Assembly (NCBI GenBank): GCA_938048185.1
Contig: CALIVT010000007.1
Location: 1-64,000, forward strand
DNA length: 64,000 nt
Origin: an uncultured Arenicella sp.
GTDB taxonomy: Bacteria > Pseudomonadota > Gammaproteobacteria > Arenicellales > Arenicellaceae
Reading direction: 5' to 3'
Shown here piece by piece: positions 51,771 through 62,008 of this stretch. Position 1 is the stretch's first letter. Each line of letters starts with the position of its first letter. The notes beneath the pieces were generated by a model. The model had not been told where the DNA came from. It did not search any database and saw only the letters and a program-made list of their open reading frames with translations. A program made the translations under genes and the position numbers.

Positions 51771-51790
51771 CCCCGATATTGGTATCGGGG
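51771..51790 (-). other. Hairpin at the 5' edge of the FMN riboswitch
   Basis: CCCCGATA/TATCGGGG, 8-bp perfect stem with a 4-base loop, immediately before the riboswitch on the minus strand. It may stabilise the 5' end of the leader or be an operator. Confidence 0.4.
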
Positions 51791-51863
51791 CGCAGATTAT
51801 AGTCAAAATTAGCGCGCGCGTATACTTGGCGCAATTCAAATCATTAGGGTGTAAGCTTGGGCT

Positions 51864-53099
51864 ATGAGAGAAGCTAATATGCCGCTTTGGCACGGTGTGG
51901 TGTTGGTCGCGGGTGGCGCTGTCGGCGCGGGTATGTTTGCTCTGCCGCTTGTGGCAGCAGGTGCGTGGTATTTATGGTCTCTACTGGGTTTGTTGGTCGT
52001 TTGGTGGATTACGTTTGTCGCTGCTAAATTGTTGATTCAAGTCAATTCGAAATTCGAAATTGGAAGCAGCTTTGACACTTTAGTGCGTCGGGTCTTGGGC
52101 CCGCGTTGGGCTTTGATAAACAACTTATCAATCGCCTTTATCATGTTTATCTTGATGTACGCGTACATCACGGCGGGCTCACGAATTTTACAGGGCACTG
52201 TTTCGAGTATTTTGAAGCCTGACCTCTTTGCCGATATATTCGTGAACGCCGAGCTTTCACGTGCGAGTTTTAGCCTCGCCTTTGCGCTGGTGGTGGCCGC
52301 TCTAATTTATCTTGGTACGTCGATGGTGAGCCGGGTAAGTACCGCGTTAATGCTAGTGATGGCGGTGAGCTTTTGCAGCGTTAACTATAGCTTACTTGCA
52401 ACGGCCGACCTCGCATCGGTTATGGTGATACAAAACACCGCCGATGTACGGTATCTCGCTGCAGCATTGCCGGTCTTTGTCACTGCCTTCGCATGCGCTG
52501 GTTTGGTGCCAAGCTTGATAAGCCACTACCCTCAGCAACCGGGCAATGTGGTGCGATCGGTATTTTATGGAAGCTTGGTCGCCTTATTCGTATATGTATT
52601 TTGGTTGGCTGCAACCCTGGGTAATATTCCACGAACGGGTTTCATTCAGGTGGCAAACGACGGTGGTGGGCTTGCGGCCTTACTGCAAAACTTAATTAGT
52701 TCGTCGCAACGCTTAAATAGTACGAACTTAAATTTTGGTCTAAGCTGGTTTTCACACTTTGCGGTTATCACGTCATTCTTGAGTATTGCCTTAGGCTTAG
52801 TGCATTTTTTGAATGACCGATTTGGGTTTGGAAACACGTCAATCGGAAAGCTGAAGTCGGTGTTGGCGGCGTTTTTGTTGCCCACGTTGTTCAGTCTTTT
52901 TTCCCCTTATGGTTTTGTTCGAGCAATTGGTTTTGCAGGGCTATTTGTGGCATTTAGCTTCTTTATTATCCCCGCTCTGATGCATGTAAAAATAGTCGAT
53001 GCGGGTCGCATAAGTAGGCAAATCGTTATTATCTTTGGCTGCGCGATTATCGCTTTAAAGCTCGCATCGATTGCGTCGGTGTTGCCTGTTTATCCGTGA
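51864..53099 (+). CDS. Aromatic amino acid permease (TyrP/Mtr type)
   Basis: 411 residues, about 11 membrane helices. The opening LVAGGAVGAGMFALPLVAAGAWYLWSLLGLLVVWW is diagnostic of the hydroxy/aromatic amino acid permease family; IMFILMYAYITAGSRIL and the central PVFVTAFACAGLVPSLISHY support it. It imports tyrosine or tryptophan with protons. The exact substrate cannot be fixed. Divergent from the FMN riboswitch/ribH unit. Confidence 0.9.
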   Translation: MREANMPLWHGVVLVAGGAVGAGMFALPLVAAGAWYLWSLLGLLVVWWITFVAAKLLIQVNSKFEIGSSFDTLVRRVLGPRWALINNLSIAFIMFILMYAYITAGSRILQGTVSSILKPDLFADIFVNAELSRASFSLAFALVVAALIYLGTSMVSRVSTALMLVMAVSFCSVNYSLLATADLASVMVIQNTADVRYLAAALPVFVTAFACAGLVPSLISHYPQQPGNVVRSVFYGSLVALFVYVFWLAATLGNIPRTGFIQVANDGGGLAALLQNLISSSQRLNSTNLNFGLSWFSHFAVITSFLSIALGLVHFLNDRFGFGNTSIGKLKSVLAAFLLPTLFSLFSPYGFVRAIGFAGLFVAFSFFIIPALMHVKIVDAGRISRQIVIIFGCAIIALKLASIASVLPVYP

Positions 53100-53278
53100 G
53101 TTAATATGACGTATTAGTCGACCTTGAGAATGTCTATCGAATGAAAAGCTAGACGGTGAGTGGTATATTTTGCAAAGCTTTTACGTATTGGTTGGAAAAT
53201 TCCCGGATAATCAGGGTATTGATAATAGCTTAAGAAGAATAATTACCATTAATAGTTGTTTACAGGGTTGAAGATAAA

Positions 53279-54127
53279 ATGATTATAATTCTAAGGGTGT
53301 TGAGTGTTGTTGTGTTCGCGCTTAGCGCGAATGTCGCTTCGGCGCAGCAAATTGGTACCATTGGTGTCGGTGATATCACCGTCAGTGCTAGTGCTGCAGA
53401 GCTAAGAACGGAACAAGATTTACGTACTGATCTAGATAGGTCTATTAGTGCGGCGCTTGTTCGCACGCGAAAATATACAGTGGTAGACCACCCGCAATTG
53501 GTGCAGCGACTCGCTTCACAAGGTCTAACCTTAGACGAGTATTACGCTGATCAGGACCGCGAGTCGGGCTTGTATAAGCAAGCGGGTCTCGACTATATTT
53601 TGAAAGTCGATGTCAAGGACGTACGGCTTACGCCGAAAAAGAGTGACGGCGCAGATGCGCTCGTTGCGCAGGTCGATCTTGACTACAAAATGTTCGGTGT
53701 TGCCGATCTCACGGATGATTTCAGTGCCAAGGTCTCGGCGCAAGCATCTGCAAACATTGACCGTTCGAATGGCCGTGCGGTGCAAGGTTTAATAGATCAA
53801 GCTATCGTGGTGACGGTTAAGCGGCTCACGAATCACCTGACCACCACGTTGTTTCCGATTCGTGTGGTTAAAATCGACCCAAACTACACAATAACTTTAA
53901 ATTACGGTGCTGGGCTGCTAACCACCGGTGATACCGTGCTGGTTTACGGCAATGAGGCTGATATATCGTTTGCAGCCTCGGGCGAGGCCCAGAGCAAAGC
54001 GCTGGCAACGTTGAAGGTTGTTGACACCAAGAAAAAATTTGCAACCGCACACGTAGTTAATGGCGCAAGCGCGCTAAAAAAAGGCTTACCGGCGCAGCTT
54101 GTTAGCGGAACCGAGTGGTCTGAGTGA
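53279..54127 (+). CDS. Exported CsgG-like protein
   Basis: 282 residues, signal peptide ILRVLSVVVFALSANVASA. The mature N-terminal ~170 residues follow a CsgG-like pattern (IGVGDITVSASAAELRTEQDLRTDLDRSISAALVRTRKYTVVDHPQLVQRL, GLYKQAGLDYILKVDVKDV). The C-terminal part (VVKIDPNYTITLNYGAGLLTTGDTVLVYG, ATLKVVDTKKKFATAHVV) resembles FlgT/CsgG-associated beta domains. No lipobox is present, unlike true CsgG pores, and no curli genes are near. Function unknown; envelope assembly or stress are possibilities. Confidence 0.65.
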   Translation: MIIILRVLSVVVFALSANVASAQQIGTIGVGDITVSASAAELRTEQDLRTDLDRSISAALVRTRKYTVVDHPQLVQRLASQGLTLDEYYADQDRESGLYKQAGLDYILKVDVKDVRLTPKKSDGADALVAQVDLDYKMFGVADLTDDFSAKVSAQASANIDRSNGRAVQGLIDQAIVVTVKRLTNHLTTTLFPIRVVKIDPNYTITLNYGAGLLTTGDTVLVYGNEADISFAASGEAQSKALATLKVVDTKKKFATAHVVNGASALKKGLPAQLVSGTEWSE

Positions 54128-54145
54128 GCGCCCTGAATTAGTTCT

Positions 54146-55477
54146 CTAAAGGCTCAGCTTTTCCAAATACGGCGCGATGATCGCGTGCGTGTTTACGCGT
54201 GCACCAAGTCGTGTTGCGAGCATAAACATACCGCCGATTTTCCGATGTAAATACAGAATGTCGGTGGGTGGTGTCTGCCAGAACTCTTTAAAGCTGTAGC
54301 CCTGTTGGCTTAGGTCTGAAAGGCGGTCAGAGAGTTGCGACGCACTGAAATCGTAGAGCCCAGGTTTTGCCGTTGGTTCAAGCGCAATGTTAAATACCTC
54401 TACTAAGAAACGCTGATACTCAACACTGGCCTCGCTGGCCTTATAACCGAGCCGGTCAGCGGCCAATACGATTGCCTGATCATCGTGATTTGCAACGGCA
54501 CGCAACAGGCGCTTGTAGTCAATCGCAAAACGCTTGCTAAAACGGCGGCTGGCGCCAAAATCCAGCAGCGCTACGGTATGTGTTTCGTGCTGAAATAAAT
54601 AGTTAGCGAAATTTGCGTCGGTCTGCATCAGTTGCAGTTCAAACAACTCTTTAAACGTGAGCTCGAACAGCGCGTGCATTAACGTATCAACCACACTTGG
54701 GTCGAGCACGCTGAGTGATTCAATCGCTTCGCCTTCGAGATACTCCATCGCAAGCACACGTTGAGTACTCAAACCGGCATAGAGCTTTGGAATCACATAA
54801 GCGTCGCTGTCGCCAAGCGCATCTTGAAACGCACTGAGGTATTCGGCTTCTTGCAAATAGTCGGCTTCTTCGTGCAACTGCAATTTAGCGTCCTTGAGTA
54901 GGTCGGTGATGTCCATGTGTTTTGGCAATAGCTTAGTAACGCGGAACAACGTGGCAATATTGTCAACGTCGCTGTCTATGCTGTCGGCGACGCCGGGGTA
55001 CTGGATTTTGAGTACTATTTCATCGCCGTCTAGCGTCGTTGCTCGATGCACTTGACCAATCGATGCCGCCGCTAATGGTTCATAATTAAAAGCACTAAAT
55101 TTGCTGTGCCAATCTTCTCCATAGGCTTGTTCGAGTGTGGCTTCGAGTTGCGCGCGCGGCATTACAAACGCTTTATTTCTTAGTTGAGCCAAAATTTCCG
55201 CAAGCTCGGGCGGTAAGAAATCACTGGTTTCCATGGATAATAATTGACCCACTTTCATCGCTGCACCACGCATGGTAGCGAGTTGCTTAGCCACTTTTCG
55301 GGCATTGGCTGGTGTGAGTACAAGGTCACTCATCTTTGGGCGATTACCCTGGCTCAATTGCTTTGCGCCTTCGCCGATCATACCCACCGCGACACCGCCG
55401 GCCATTTTCGCTACGCGCCCTAATCTTCCAAGGCGTGTGCGTGGAATAGATCGTTCATTATTTTTACTATCACTCAT
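54146..55477 (-). CDS. ABC1/UbiB-family atypical kinase
   Basis: 443 residues. ABC1/ADCK signatures: the KxGQ motif in RGAAMKVGQLLSMETSDFLPPELAEIL, AAASIGQVHRATTLDGDEIVLKIQYPGV (A-rich loop and ATP-binding Lys), LHEEADYLQEAEY, the catalytic-type QTDANFANYLF and metal-binding VALLDFGASRRF. The family acts as lipid-linked atypical kinases/ATPases; UbiB supports ubiquinone synthesis. It lacks the C-terminal membrane anchors of UbiB proper and is not beside ubi genes, so it is closer to the ADCK-like group. Divergent from the second GGT gene. Confidence 0.9.
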   Translation of the reverse strand: MSDSKNNERSIPRTRLGRLGRVAKMAGGVAVGMIGEGAKQLSQGNRPKMSDLVLTPANARKVAKQLATMRGAAMKVGQLLSMETSDFLPPELAEILAQLRNKAFVMPRAQLEATLEQAYGEDWHSKFSAFNYEPLAAASIGQVHRATTLDGDEIVLKIQYPGVADSIDSDVDNIATLFRVTKLLPKHMDITDLLKDAKLQLHEEADYLQEAEYLSAFQDALGDSDAYVIPKLYAGLSTQRVLAMEYLEGEAIESLSVLDPSVVDTLMHALFELTFKELFELQLMQTDANFANYLFQHETHTVALLDFGASRRFSKRFAIDYKRLLRAVANHDDQAIVLAADRLGYKASEASVEYQRFLVEVFNIALEPTAKPGLYDFSASQLSDRLSDLSQQGYSFKEFWQTPPTDILYLHRKIGGMFMLATRLGARVNTHAIIAPYLEKLSL

Positions 55478-55568
55478 TACTCTAGTGTAGCGGGTTTAGT
55501 GTGATACATGGTTGAATAAAACATCAGGTACAATAGCCAATTAGCAAACCATTCAAGGCTCTCGCGTT

Positions 55569-57308
55569 ATGTTCAAAACTGCTCCATTGTTTTTATTGCT
55601 GTTGTTAGGCGCTTGTACTAGTACCTCAGGCACAACCCCGCCAACTGAGCCGAAAGTTGGCATGGTGGTAACGGCCAATCCGCTGGCATCCAAAGCGGGT
55701 GCTGATATCTTGCGTGCCGGGGGCTCGGCGGTCGATGCGGCAATTGCAATTGAGGCTGTATTAAGTTTGGTGGAACCCCAAAGTTCGGGTTTGGCGGGTG
55801 GCGGTTATATGGTTCATTTTGAAAATGCGAGCAATAAGCTAAGCGTATATGATGGTCGAGAGACCGCACCCAGCGGTGCGACGGAACGAATGTTCTTGAA
55901 TGACGAAGGCAGCTCGATTGGGTTTATCAACGCGAAGAACAGCGGTTTGTCGACGGGTGTTCCGGGCATGGTTGCGATGCTCGCCTTGGCGCACAAAGAC
56001 CACGGCAGGTTAACTTGGGGGCCACAGTTTGCAAGCGCCAAAGCGCTGGCCCAAGACGGTTTTCTAATATCACCAAGACTGGCTGGAATGATAGAGCGTT
56101 TTGGTAAGTACATTCCAAGCACTGTTGAAGACGGGCCGATCGACGCGTATCAATATTTTTTCGATGACGCGGGTAATCCGCTGAGCGTCGGCACCCGACT
56201 TGTTAATATTGCGTATGCGAAGACGCTCGACGCGTTGGCACGCGACCCAATGGCATTTTACCGAGGCGAGATAGCAGAACAAATTATTGCGCAAACGTCG
56301 GCTAAACCGCGAGCGGGCGCACTGAGTTTAGAGGACCTGGCGAACTACCAAGCACTAAAGAAAGAAGCCTTGTGCGCGCCGTATAAAGACGCGGTTCTAT
56401 GTGGTCCGCCGCCATCGTCATCGTGGGTGGCCGTTGCTGAAATTCTAGGTTTGTTAGAGCAAGGCGCGTCGTTCAGTGCTGGCGGAAGTAACGACACCAG
56501 AAACTGGGTAATGTTTGCGCAAGCACAACGCTTGGCCTATGCCGATCGTGATCAATATGTGGCCGACAACGTTTTTGTCGACGTGCCGTTAGGCGGTTTG
56601 TTGAACCCATCTTATCTAAAAAAACGTGCCAGTTTAATCGGCGGTGAAAAAGCATCGACCACCGTGGTGCCAGGCGACCCATGGGCCTATGAGTCTAGTA
56701 CCAAAGTGGCGTACGGAGTAGACGCTACCAACGATATGGCTGGGACTACGCATTTCGTGGTGGTTGATGGCGATGGTAATGTCGTGTCAGTGACTGCCAG
56801 CGTAGAAAGTATTTTTGGCAGCACACGAATGGCCGGCGGGATGTTCTTAAATAATCAGCTTACTGACTTCTCGTTTCAGCCCAAAGATGACGCGGGTAAG
56901 GACATCGCCAACAAAGTTGCACCCAATAAACGTCCGCGATCTTCCATGTCGCCGACCATCGTCTTGGATAAAGACGGCGAATTCTTAATGGCAACCGGCT
57001 CGCCCGGTGGTAATTCGATTATTGCCTATACCGCCAAGTCTTTAGTCGGTGTATTAGATTGGGGTTTATCGCCTCAAGCTGCGGTTGACTTGCCTAACCT
57101 AGTTGCGCGTAATGACAAAGTTCGTATTGAGCAATCACGTGCGTCGACTGAGTTGATCAGCGGCTTGCGCGGCTTCGGTTTCGATGTCAAGGAAAGCGCT
57201 GGGGAGAACTCTGGTTTGAGCGTGGTATTGCGTAAAGCCGACGGATCACTTGAAGGCGGCGTTGATTCGCGCCGCGAGGGCGTTATTGAAATAGTGACCT
57301 TGGATTAA
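55569..57308 (+). CDS. Gamma-glutamyltransferase lipoprotein (copy 2)
   Basis: 579 residues. Signal peptide with lipobox LLGAC (C16) predicts a lipoprotein. GGT landmarks: GLAGGGYMVHFENA, VYDGRETAPSGA, GVPGMVAMLALAHKDHGRL, PPPSSSWVAV, the autoprocessing Thr in DMAGTTHFVVVDGDGNVVSVTASVESIFGS (about T391) and LNNQLTDFSF, MATGSPGGNSII. The catalytic-loop sequence differs from copy 1 (SVESIFGS in place of INWSYGS), so it belongs to a separate GGT subfamily and is unlikely to be a recent duplicate. It is convergent with the Lrp gene, 1 bp apart. Confidence 0.94.
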   Translation: MFKTAPLFLLLLLGACTSTSGTTPPTEPKVGMVVTANPLASKAGADILRAGGSAVDAAIAIEAVLSLVEPQSSGLAGGGYMVHFENASNKLSVYDGRETAPSGATERMFLNDEGSSIGFINAKNSGLSTGVPGMVAMLALAHKDHGRLTWGPQFASAKALAQDGFLISPRLAGMIERFGKYIPSTVEDGPIDAYQYFFDDAGNPLSVGTRLVNIAYAKTLDALARDPMAFYRGEIAEQIIAQTSAKPRAGALSLEDLANYQALKKEALCAPYKDAVLCGPPPSSSWVAVAEILGLLEQGASFSAGGSNDTRNWVMFAQAQRLAYADRDQYVADNVFVDVPLGGLLNPSYLKKRASLIGGEKASTTVVPGDPWAYESSTKVAYGVDATNDMAGTTHFVVVDGDGNVVSVTASVESIFGSTRMAGGMFLNNQLTDFSFQPKDDAGKDIANKVAPNKRPRSSMSPTIVLDKDGEFLMATGSPGGNSIIAYTAKSLVGVLDWGLSPQAAVDLPNLVARNDKVRIEQSRASTELISGLRGFGFDVKESAGENSGLSVVLRKADGSLEGGVDSRREGVIEIVTLD

Positions 57309-57309
57309 G

Positions 57310-57789
57310 TTAACGCGCAGACGAGTCGCGCTGATCAACCAACTTCCAGTTTTTTACCTGCTCGTAAATTACCGCAGTTTCAATATGCGCGACTTCGGGG
57401 CGTTCGGCGAAAGAATCGAGTACGAAGTCGCGCAGCGTCTCGGCATCTTTGACGGCTATTTGCACCATAAAATCGTTCGCGCCACTTAAGTGATAGACCG
57501 TTAGTACTTCATCTAAGCTGATAACGTAGTCTTGAAACGCTTGTAAGCCAACACGCGAATGTTGATTCATGCGAATGGCAACCATGGCCTGTAACCCCAG
57601 GCCTAGGGCGATTAAATCGACCTCGACATGCGCATCGCGAATATAACCCCTTGCCCGCAAATAACGCACTCGCTCCAAACACGATGAAGGCGCTAAGCCG
57701 ACGTGCTCTGCGAGTTCTTTGTTCGCCATCCGTGCATTGTTCCTTAAGGCTGCAATTATTTCGAAGTCTATTTGGTCTATATCGCTCAT
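57310..57789 (-). CDS. Lrp/AsnC family transcriptional regulator
   Basis: About 159 residues from the ATG at 57789 (57798 also possible). An N-terminal helix-turn-helix (IDQIDFEIIAALRNNARMANKELAEHVGLAPSSCLERVRYLRARGYI) is followed by an RAM ligand-binding domain (LQAMVAIRMNQHSRVGLQAFQDYV, VYHLSGANDFMVQIAVKDAETLRDFV). Lrp proteins sense amino acids. Divergent by 92 bp from the PLP enzyme at 57881, which it probably controls; the kbl-tdh pair further on may also be a target. Confidence 0.93.
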   Translation of the reverse strand: MSDIDQIDFEIIAALRNNARMANKELAEHVGLAPSSCLERVRYLRARGYIRDAHVEVDLIALGLGLQAMVAIRMNQHSRVGLQAFQDYVISLDEVLTVYHLSGANDFMVQIAVKDAETLRDFVLDSFAERPEVAHIETAVIYEQVKNWKLVDQRDSSAR

Positions 57790-57880
57790 TTGCCACATTT
57801 CCCGAATTTAATTCGGCGTTGGTTTCGTTCGTGAAATATTGTATATGATCAAGACTAATTAAACGAATAGTCATCGATCT

Positions 57881-59641
57881 ATGTCTGATAGCCAAGATAC
57901 TATATTTCAATCGGCCAAGAAGTTGTCACCGCGCCGCAAATCCACTGCGGCAAGTGATATTAGCGAACTGGCGGCCGAGCAGCTCGCGCATTTCAACATT
58001 GAAGTCGATGGCCCGCTGGGGCGGTCACTATTAAGTGCGGTAGAGCGCGTCTATGAGTGCCAAGGCAATGTGGATTTGATGTGGCAAGAAACGCAAGCAA
58101 GCTTGCACTCACTTGATGGCGAAGAAAAAGCGGCGCTGTTTAATGCTAAGAAGTTTCTGTCATTTCAATTAGCCAAAGTTCTCGACACGCTGCAAAACCC
58201 GTCGCGTAGCGCCTATCAGGCGCTAGATTTTAGCCAGTCAACCTTGAGCGCGAAATCGGCCTATCCACTGTTTGATAACGTGAATGCTATTTTTTCGGCG
58301 ACGCCCGCGATTACCCGCACCGCTACCTATATCTACGCGTGTGCTGATTGGATTAGCGATGCGTTCGAAGGCAAGGAGATGCTTTTAGATATTTACTCAC
58401 GGCTACTGAACCCAACCTCTATTTCGTTGGCCAATCATATTGTTGATCTAGAGGCGGGGCCGTATGCCGGAGACTACTTGGCGTGGAATTTTAACAGCGG
58501 GATGTCTGCGATTGATGCGACGCTGTCGCACGTGCTTGGGCATGAAGACATTTTAATCGCCAGTCAAAATATCTATGGTGGCGCTCATCAGCTTATCCAT
58601 GACTGGTTTGCTAAGCCATCGAATTTAAACGTTGCGGTTGCGCAATTTTCAGGCGAAGAATCCGCCGCGTTTGTCGAGACCTTAGCGAAGGTGAAAGAGC
58701 AATACGCCGGGCGGCTCGCCGCGGGTAAGCAAATATATTTATACATTGAATCTCCCTGCAACCCGCATGGTTATGTATTGGACGTACCTGAGTTATGCCG
58801 CTTGGCGCATGCCTCGGGCGTTCGGGTGATTCTCGATGCGACTGTCGGCACGCCATTTTTGGTTCAACCATTACAGCGTGAAGACCCATTAGAGCGGCCC
58901 GACTTTGTGATTCATAGTTATACTAAAGATCTCACTGGCTCAGGCACTGTGATTGCGGGTTGCGTGATCGCGCGCAACGAGGATATGTTTATTCCCAAAG
59001 GATTGCCCGGCTGGGAGCAAACCTTGTTCTGGAACGTCTACTATATTAAAGGCGCGTTTTTGAACGCCGACACCGCCTTTGAAGTAATGGCAGGCATGCG
59101 AACCCTAGAAGTGCGTATGTTAAAAAAGTGTATTACCACCAAAGTGTTCGCCACTTTTATGGACTCGCATCCGTTGATTCAAGTGAATTGTAATGGGTTG
59201 GCGGGTAATCAAAACCGAGCCTTAGCAGAGAAAAATTTGTTTCTGGGCTTTCCATCGGGTTTATTTACTGTTGATATGGGCAAAGATATCTCCGATGACG
59301 CTTTCCATCGTTTCTTTGACTGCCTTGAGCCCGCGTTCTCACACATGATTAGCCTTGGCCAAACCAATAGCATCGTGAGTTGCCCCGGTTTAACCACGCA
59401 TTCTGAGTTAACGGTTGAGCAACAAGTTGAAGCCCAAATTTTTCCAACCACCATCCGTTTTGCAATGGGCATTGAAAACCCCATTGACCTGATTCAGCAC
59501 GTGGTAAATACCGCTAAGATGGCAATTGACCCGAGCGTGCCGGGTTACTCCGATCAATTTATGTCGCTGGATCAGGCGCGCGCCATGGCAAAAGAAGTCT
59601 ATTTAGCTATGCAGCATGATTACATTAATGCGACGATATAA
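57881..59641 (+). CDS. Long Cys/Met-metabolism PLP-dependent enzyme
   Basis: 586 residues, against about 400 for typical gamma-synthases/lyases. Residues ~1-155 are an extra helical domain ([31 protein letters not shown]). The core follows: [76 protein letters not shown], the PLP lysine K349 in [18 protein letters not shown] and [12 protein letters not shown] near the C-terminus. It likely acts at the gamma-carbon of a methionine/cysteine-type or threonine-derived substrate; the reaction cannot be fixed. It sits between an Lrp regulator and kbl-tdh. Confidence 0.82.
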   Translation: MSDSQDTIFQSAKKLSPRRKSTAASDISELAAEQLAHFNIEVDGPLGRSLLSAVERVYECQGNVDLMWQETQASLHSLDGEEKAALFNAKKFLSFQLAKVLDTLQNPSRSAYQALDFSQSTLSAKSAYPLFDNVNAIFSATPAITRTATYIYACADWISDAFEGKEMLLDIYSRLLNPTSISLANHIVDLEAGPYAGDYLAWNFNSGMSAIDATLSHVLGHEDILIASQNIYGGAHQLIHDWFAKPSNLNVAVAQFSGEESAAFVETLAKVKEQYAGRLAAGKQIYLYIESPCNPHGYVLDVPELCRLAHASGVRVILDATVGTPFLVQPLQREDPLERPDFVIHSYTKDLTGSGTVIAGCVIARNEDMFIPKGLPGWEQTLFWNVYYIKGAFLNADTAFEVMAGMRTLEVRMLKKCITTKVFATFMDSHPLIQVNCNGLAGNQNRALAEKNLFLGFPSGLFTVDMGKDISDDAFHRFFDCLEPAFSHMISLGQTNSIVSCPGLTTHSELTVEQQVEAQIFPTTIRFAMGIENPIDLIQHVVNTAKMAIDPSVPGYSDQFMSLDQARAMAKEVYLAMQHDYINATI

Positions 59642-59712
59642 TTCATGCGACGAGACAGTCCAAACCAAAGTACGTCAAATCGAGTCTAACTTTTCATCCA
59701 CTTAATCGAATT

Positions 59713-60906
59713 ATGAGCCAGTTTACCGAATATTTAGAACAGCAGATAAGCGAGGTAAAAGGCGCTGGCCTGTATAAAAGCGAGCGCGTTATCACCGGTG
59801 CCCAGAGCGCTAAAGTGAGTGTTGCCAATGGTTCAGATGTATTGAACTTTTGCGCTAACAATTATCTAGGCTTAGCGAATCATCCGGCGTTAATAGACGC
59901 GGCAAAGCTTGGATTAGACACTCATGGTTTTGGTATGGCGTCGGTGCGTTTTATTTGTGGCACGCAAGATATTCATAAAACGCTTGAAGCAAAATTAAGC
60001 GAATTTCTCGGCATGGAAGATACGATTCTTTATTCGTCTTGTTTTGATGCAAACGCAGGTTTGTTTGAAACTATTTTAGGCCCTGACGACGCGATTATCT
60101 CGGACTCATTGAACCATGCCAGCATTATCGACGGCGTGCGTCTGTGCAAGGCTAAGCGATATCGCTATGCCAATAATGATATGGCCGAGTTAGAGGCTCA
60201 ACTTATTGCGGCGGACGACGCGGGTGCTCGTTTCAAGCTTATTGCAACCGATGGCGTTTTTTCGATGGACGGCGTGATCGCCAATTTAAACGCAATTTGC
60301 GACTTGGCCGATAAATACAATGCAATGGTGATGGCCGATGATTCACATGCGGTAGGATTTGTTGGCCAGCAAGGTCGCGGCAGTCATGAACATTGCCAGG
60401 TAATGGGGCGGGTGGATATTATCACTGGCACGCTGGGCAAAGCCATGGGCGGAGCGTCAGGTGGTTTTACCTCAGCAAAAAAAGAGGTGGTTGAATGGTT
60501 GCGCCAACGTTCTCGGCCTTATCTCTTTTCAAATTCATTAGCACCAGCCATTGTTGCTGCTTCGATTGAGGTCTTAGATTTACTCAGTGATGGTGATGAT
60601 TTACGTGCCGCACTGCGTCGCAATAGCGATCATTTTCGTGCGCGAATGAGCGACGCCGGGTTCACCTTAGCCGGTGCCGGCCACGCAATTATCCCGGTAA
60701 TGTTAGGAGACGCAAAACTGGCGGCCAAGATGGCCACCAAGATGCTTGAGAAAGGAGTTTACGTGGTTGGTTTTTCGTTTCCCGTGGTGCCTAAAGGGCA
60801 GGCCCGAATTCGAACTCAAATGTCGGCCGCGCATAGTTTAGAGCAAGTTGATTTTGCGGTAGACGCGTTTATCGCGGTTGGTAAAGAAATTGGAGTGATC
60901 GATTAA
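59713..60906 (+). CDS. kbl: Glycine C-acetyltransferase (2-amino-3-ketobutyrate CoA ligase)
   Basis: 397 residues. Splits 2-amino-3-oxobutyrate with CoA into glycine and acetyl-CoA, the second step of threonine breakdown. Landmarks: [59 protein letters not shown] and the PLP lysine K243 in [16 protein letters not shown]. Two bp before tdh, which performs the first step, so the two form a unit. Confidence 0.97.
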   Translation: MSQFTEYLEQQISEVKGAGLYKSERVITGAQSAKVSVANGSDVLNFCANNYLGLANHPALIDAAKLGLDTHGFGMASVRFICGTQDIHKTLEAKLSEFLGMEDTILYSSCFDANAGLFETILGPDDAIISDSLNHASIIDGVRLCKAKRYRYANNDMAELEAQLIAADDAGARFKLIATDGVFSMDGVIANLNAICDLADKYNAMVMADDSHAVGFVGQQGRGSHEHCQVMGRVDIITGTLGKAMGGASGGFTSAKKEVVEWLRQRSRPYLFSNSLAPAIVAASIEVLDLLSDGDDLRAALRRNSDHFRARMSDAGFTLAGAGHAIIPVMLGDAKLAAKMATKMLEKGVYVVGFSFPVVPKGQARIRTQMSAAHSLEQVDFAVDAFIAVGKEIGVID

Positions 60907-60908
60907 CC

Positions 60909-61934
60909 ATGAAGGCTTTATCTAAATTACACCCCAAAAAGGGCATTTGGATGGTTGAGGTGGAGGCTCCCGTTGCTGGCCCGAATGACCTGCTTATTAA
61001 AATAAAAAAAACCGCGATCTGTGGTACCGATATTCATATTTACGCGTGGGACGAGTGGTCGCAAAATACCATCCCTGTACCGATGATTGTTGGCCATGAA
61101 TACGTGGGTGACGTTGTTGGCATGGGCAGTGAGGTGCGCGGGTTTACGCTCGGAGATCGAGTTTCGGGCGAAGGCCACATCACCTGCGGGCATTGCCGTA
61201 ATTGCCGAGCAGGGCGCAGACATTTGTGCCGAAATACGGTCGGTGTTGGCGTTGATCGTCAAGGTGCTTTTGCCGAGTATTTAGCAATACCCGCGTTTAA
61301 CGCGTTTCGAATTCCAGACAATATCAGTGACGACCTAGCCGCTATTTTTGACCCGTTCGGTAATGCTGTGCACACCGCGTTGTCGTTCAACCTCACTGGT
61401 GAAGACGTGTTGATTACTGGCGCCGGCCCCATCGGTATTATGGCTGTCGCGGTCGCAAAGCATGTTGGTGCGCGGCACGTGGTGGTCACCGACGTGAATG
61501 ATTATCGCCTTGAACTTGCGGAAAAAATGGGCGCGACTCGGGCGGTGAATGTGTCTGCACAAAAGATCGAAGATACGATGAATGAGTTGGGCATGACCGA
61601 AGGCTTCGATGTTGGTATGGAAATGTCGGGAGTACCTACGGCCTTTACCTCCATGCTTGAGAACATGAATCACGGCGGTAAAGTCGCCATGCTTGGTATT
61701 CCGCCTAAAAACATGGCAATTGACTGGACTAAGGTAATCTTTAAAGGGCTTGAGATAAAAGGTATCTATGGGCGTGAAATGTTTGAAACTTGGTATAAGA
61801 TGGTAAGCCTAGTTCAATCGGGCTTAGATCTAAGCCCGATGCTAACGCATCAATTCCCTGTCGCTGAGTATCAAGCAGGTTTCGACATGATGCTCTCTGG
61901 CCAATCAGGAAAGGTGATTTTGGATTGGGCCTAG
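60909..61934 (+). CDS. tdh: L-threonine 3-dehydrogenase
   Basis: 341 residues, zinc-dependent medium-chain dehydrogenase oxidising threonine to 2-amino-3-oxobutyrate with NAD+. Catalytic zinc ligands in [13 protein letters not shown] and GHEYVG; structural zinc site [15 protein letters not shown]; cofactor motif [27 protein letters not shown]; typical [18 protein letters not shown] and [13 protein letters not shown]. Follows kbl by 2 bp. With kbl and the PLP enzyme at 57881 it makes an amino-acid catabolic block probably under the Lrp regulator. Confidence 0.97.
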   Translation: MKALSKLHPKKGIWMVEVEAPVAGPNDLLIKIKKTAICGTDIHIYAWDEWSQNTIPVPMIVGHEYVGDVVGMGSEVRGFTLGDRVSGEGHITCGHCRNCRAGRRHLCRNTVGVGVDRQGAFAEYLAIPAFNAFRIPDNISDDLAAIFDPFGNAVHTALSFNLTGEDVLITGAGPIGIMAVAVAKHVGARHVVVTDVNDYRLELAEKMGATRAVNVSAQKIEDTMNELGMTEGFDVGMEMSGVPTAFTSMLENMNHGGKVAMLGIPPKNMAIDWTKVIFKGLEIKGIYGREMFETWYKMVSLVQSGLDLSPMLTHQFPVAEYQAGFDMMLSGQSGKVILDWA

Positions 61935-62008
61935 CCGTATCGCGTAAGCCCTTTTTAACCCAAGTCTTGATAACTCTACCTAAGTCTCGATAACGAGAAA
62001 CGCTGATT

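Noticed and set aside
51771-51790. Intrinsic terminator for the divergent permease promoter region
   Set aside because: No T-tract follows on either strand and it abuts the riboswitch 5' end, so it is more likely part of the leader.
55569-57308. Recent duplication of the gamma-glutamyltransferase at 29639
   Set aside because: Only core catalytic motifs are shared; the loops after the catalytic Thr and the lengths differ, indicating distinct subfamilies.
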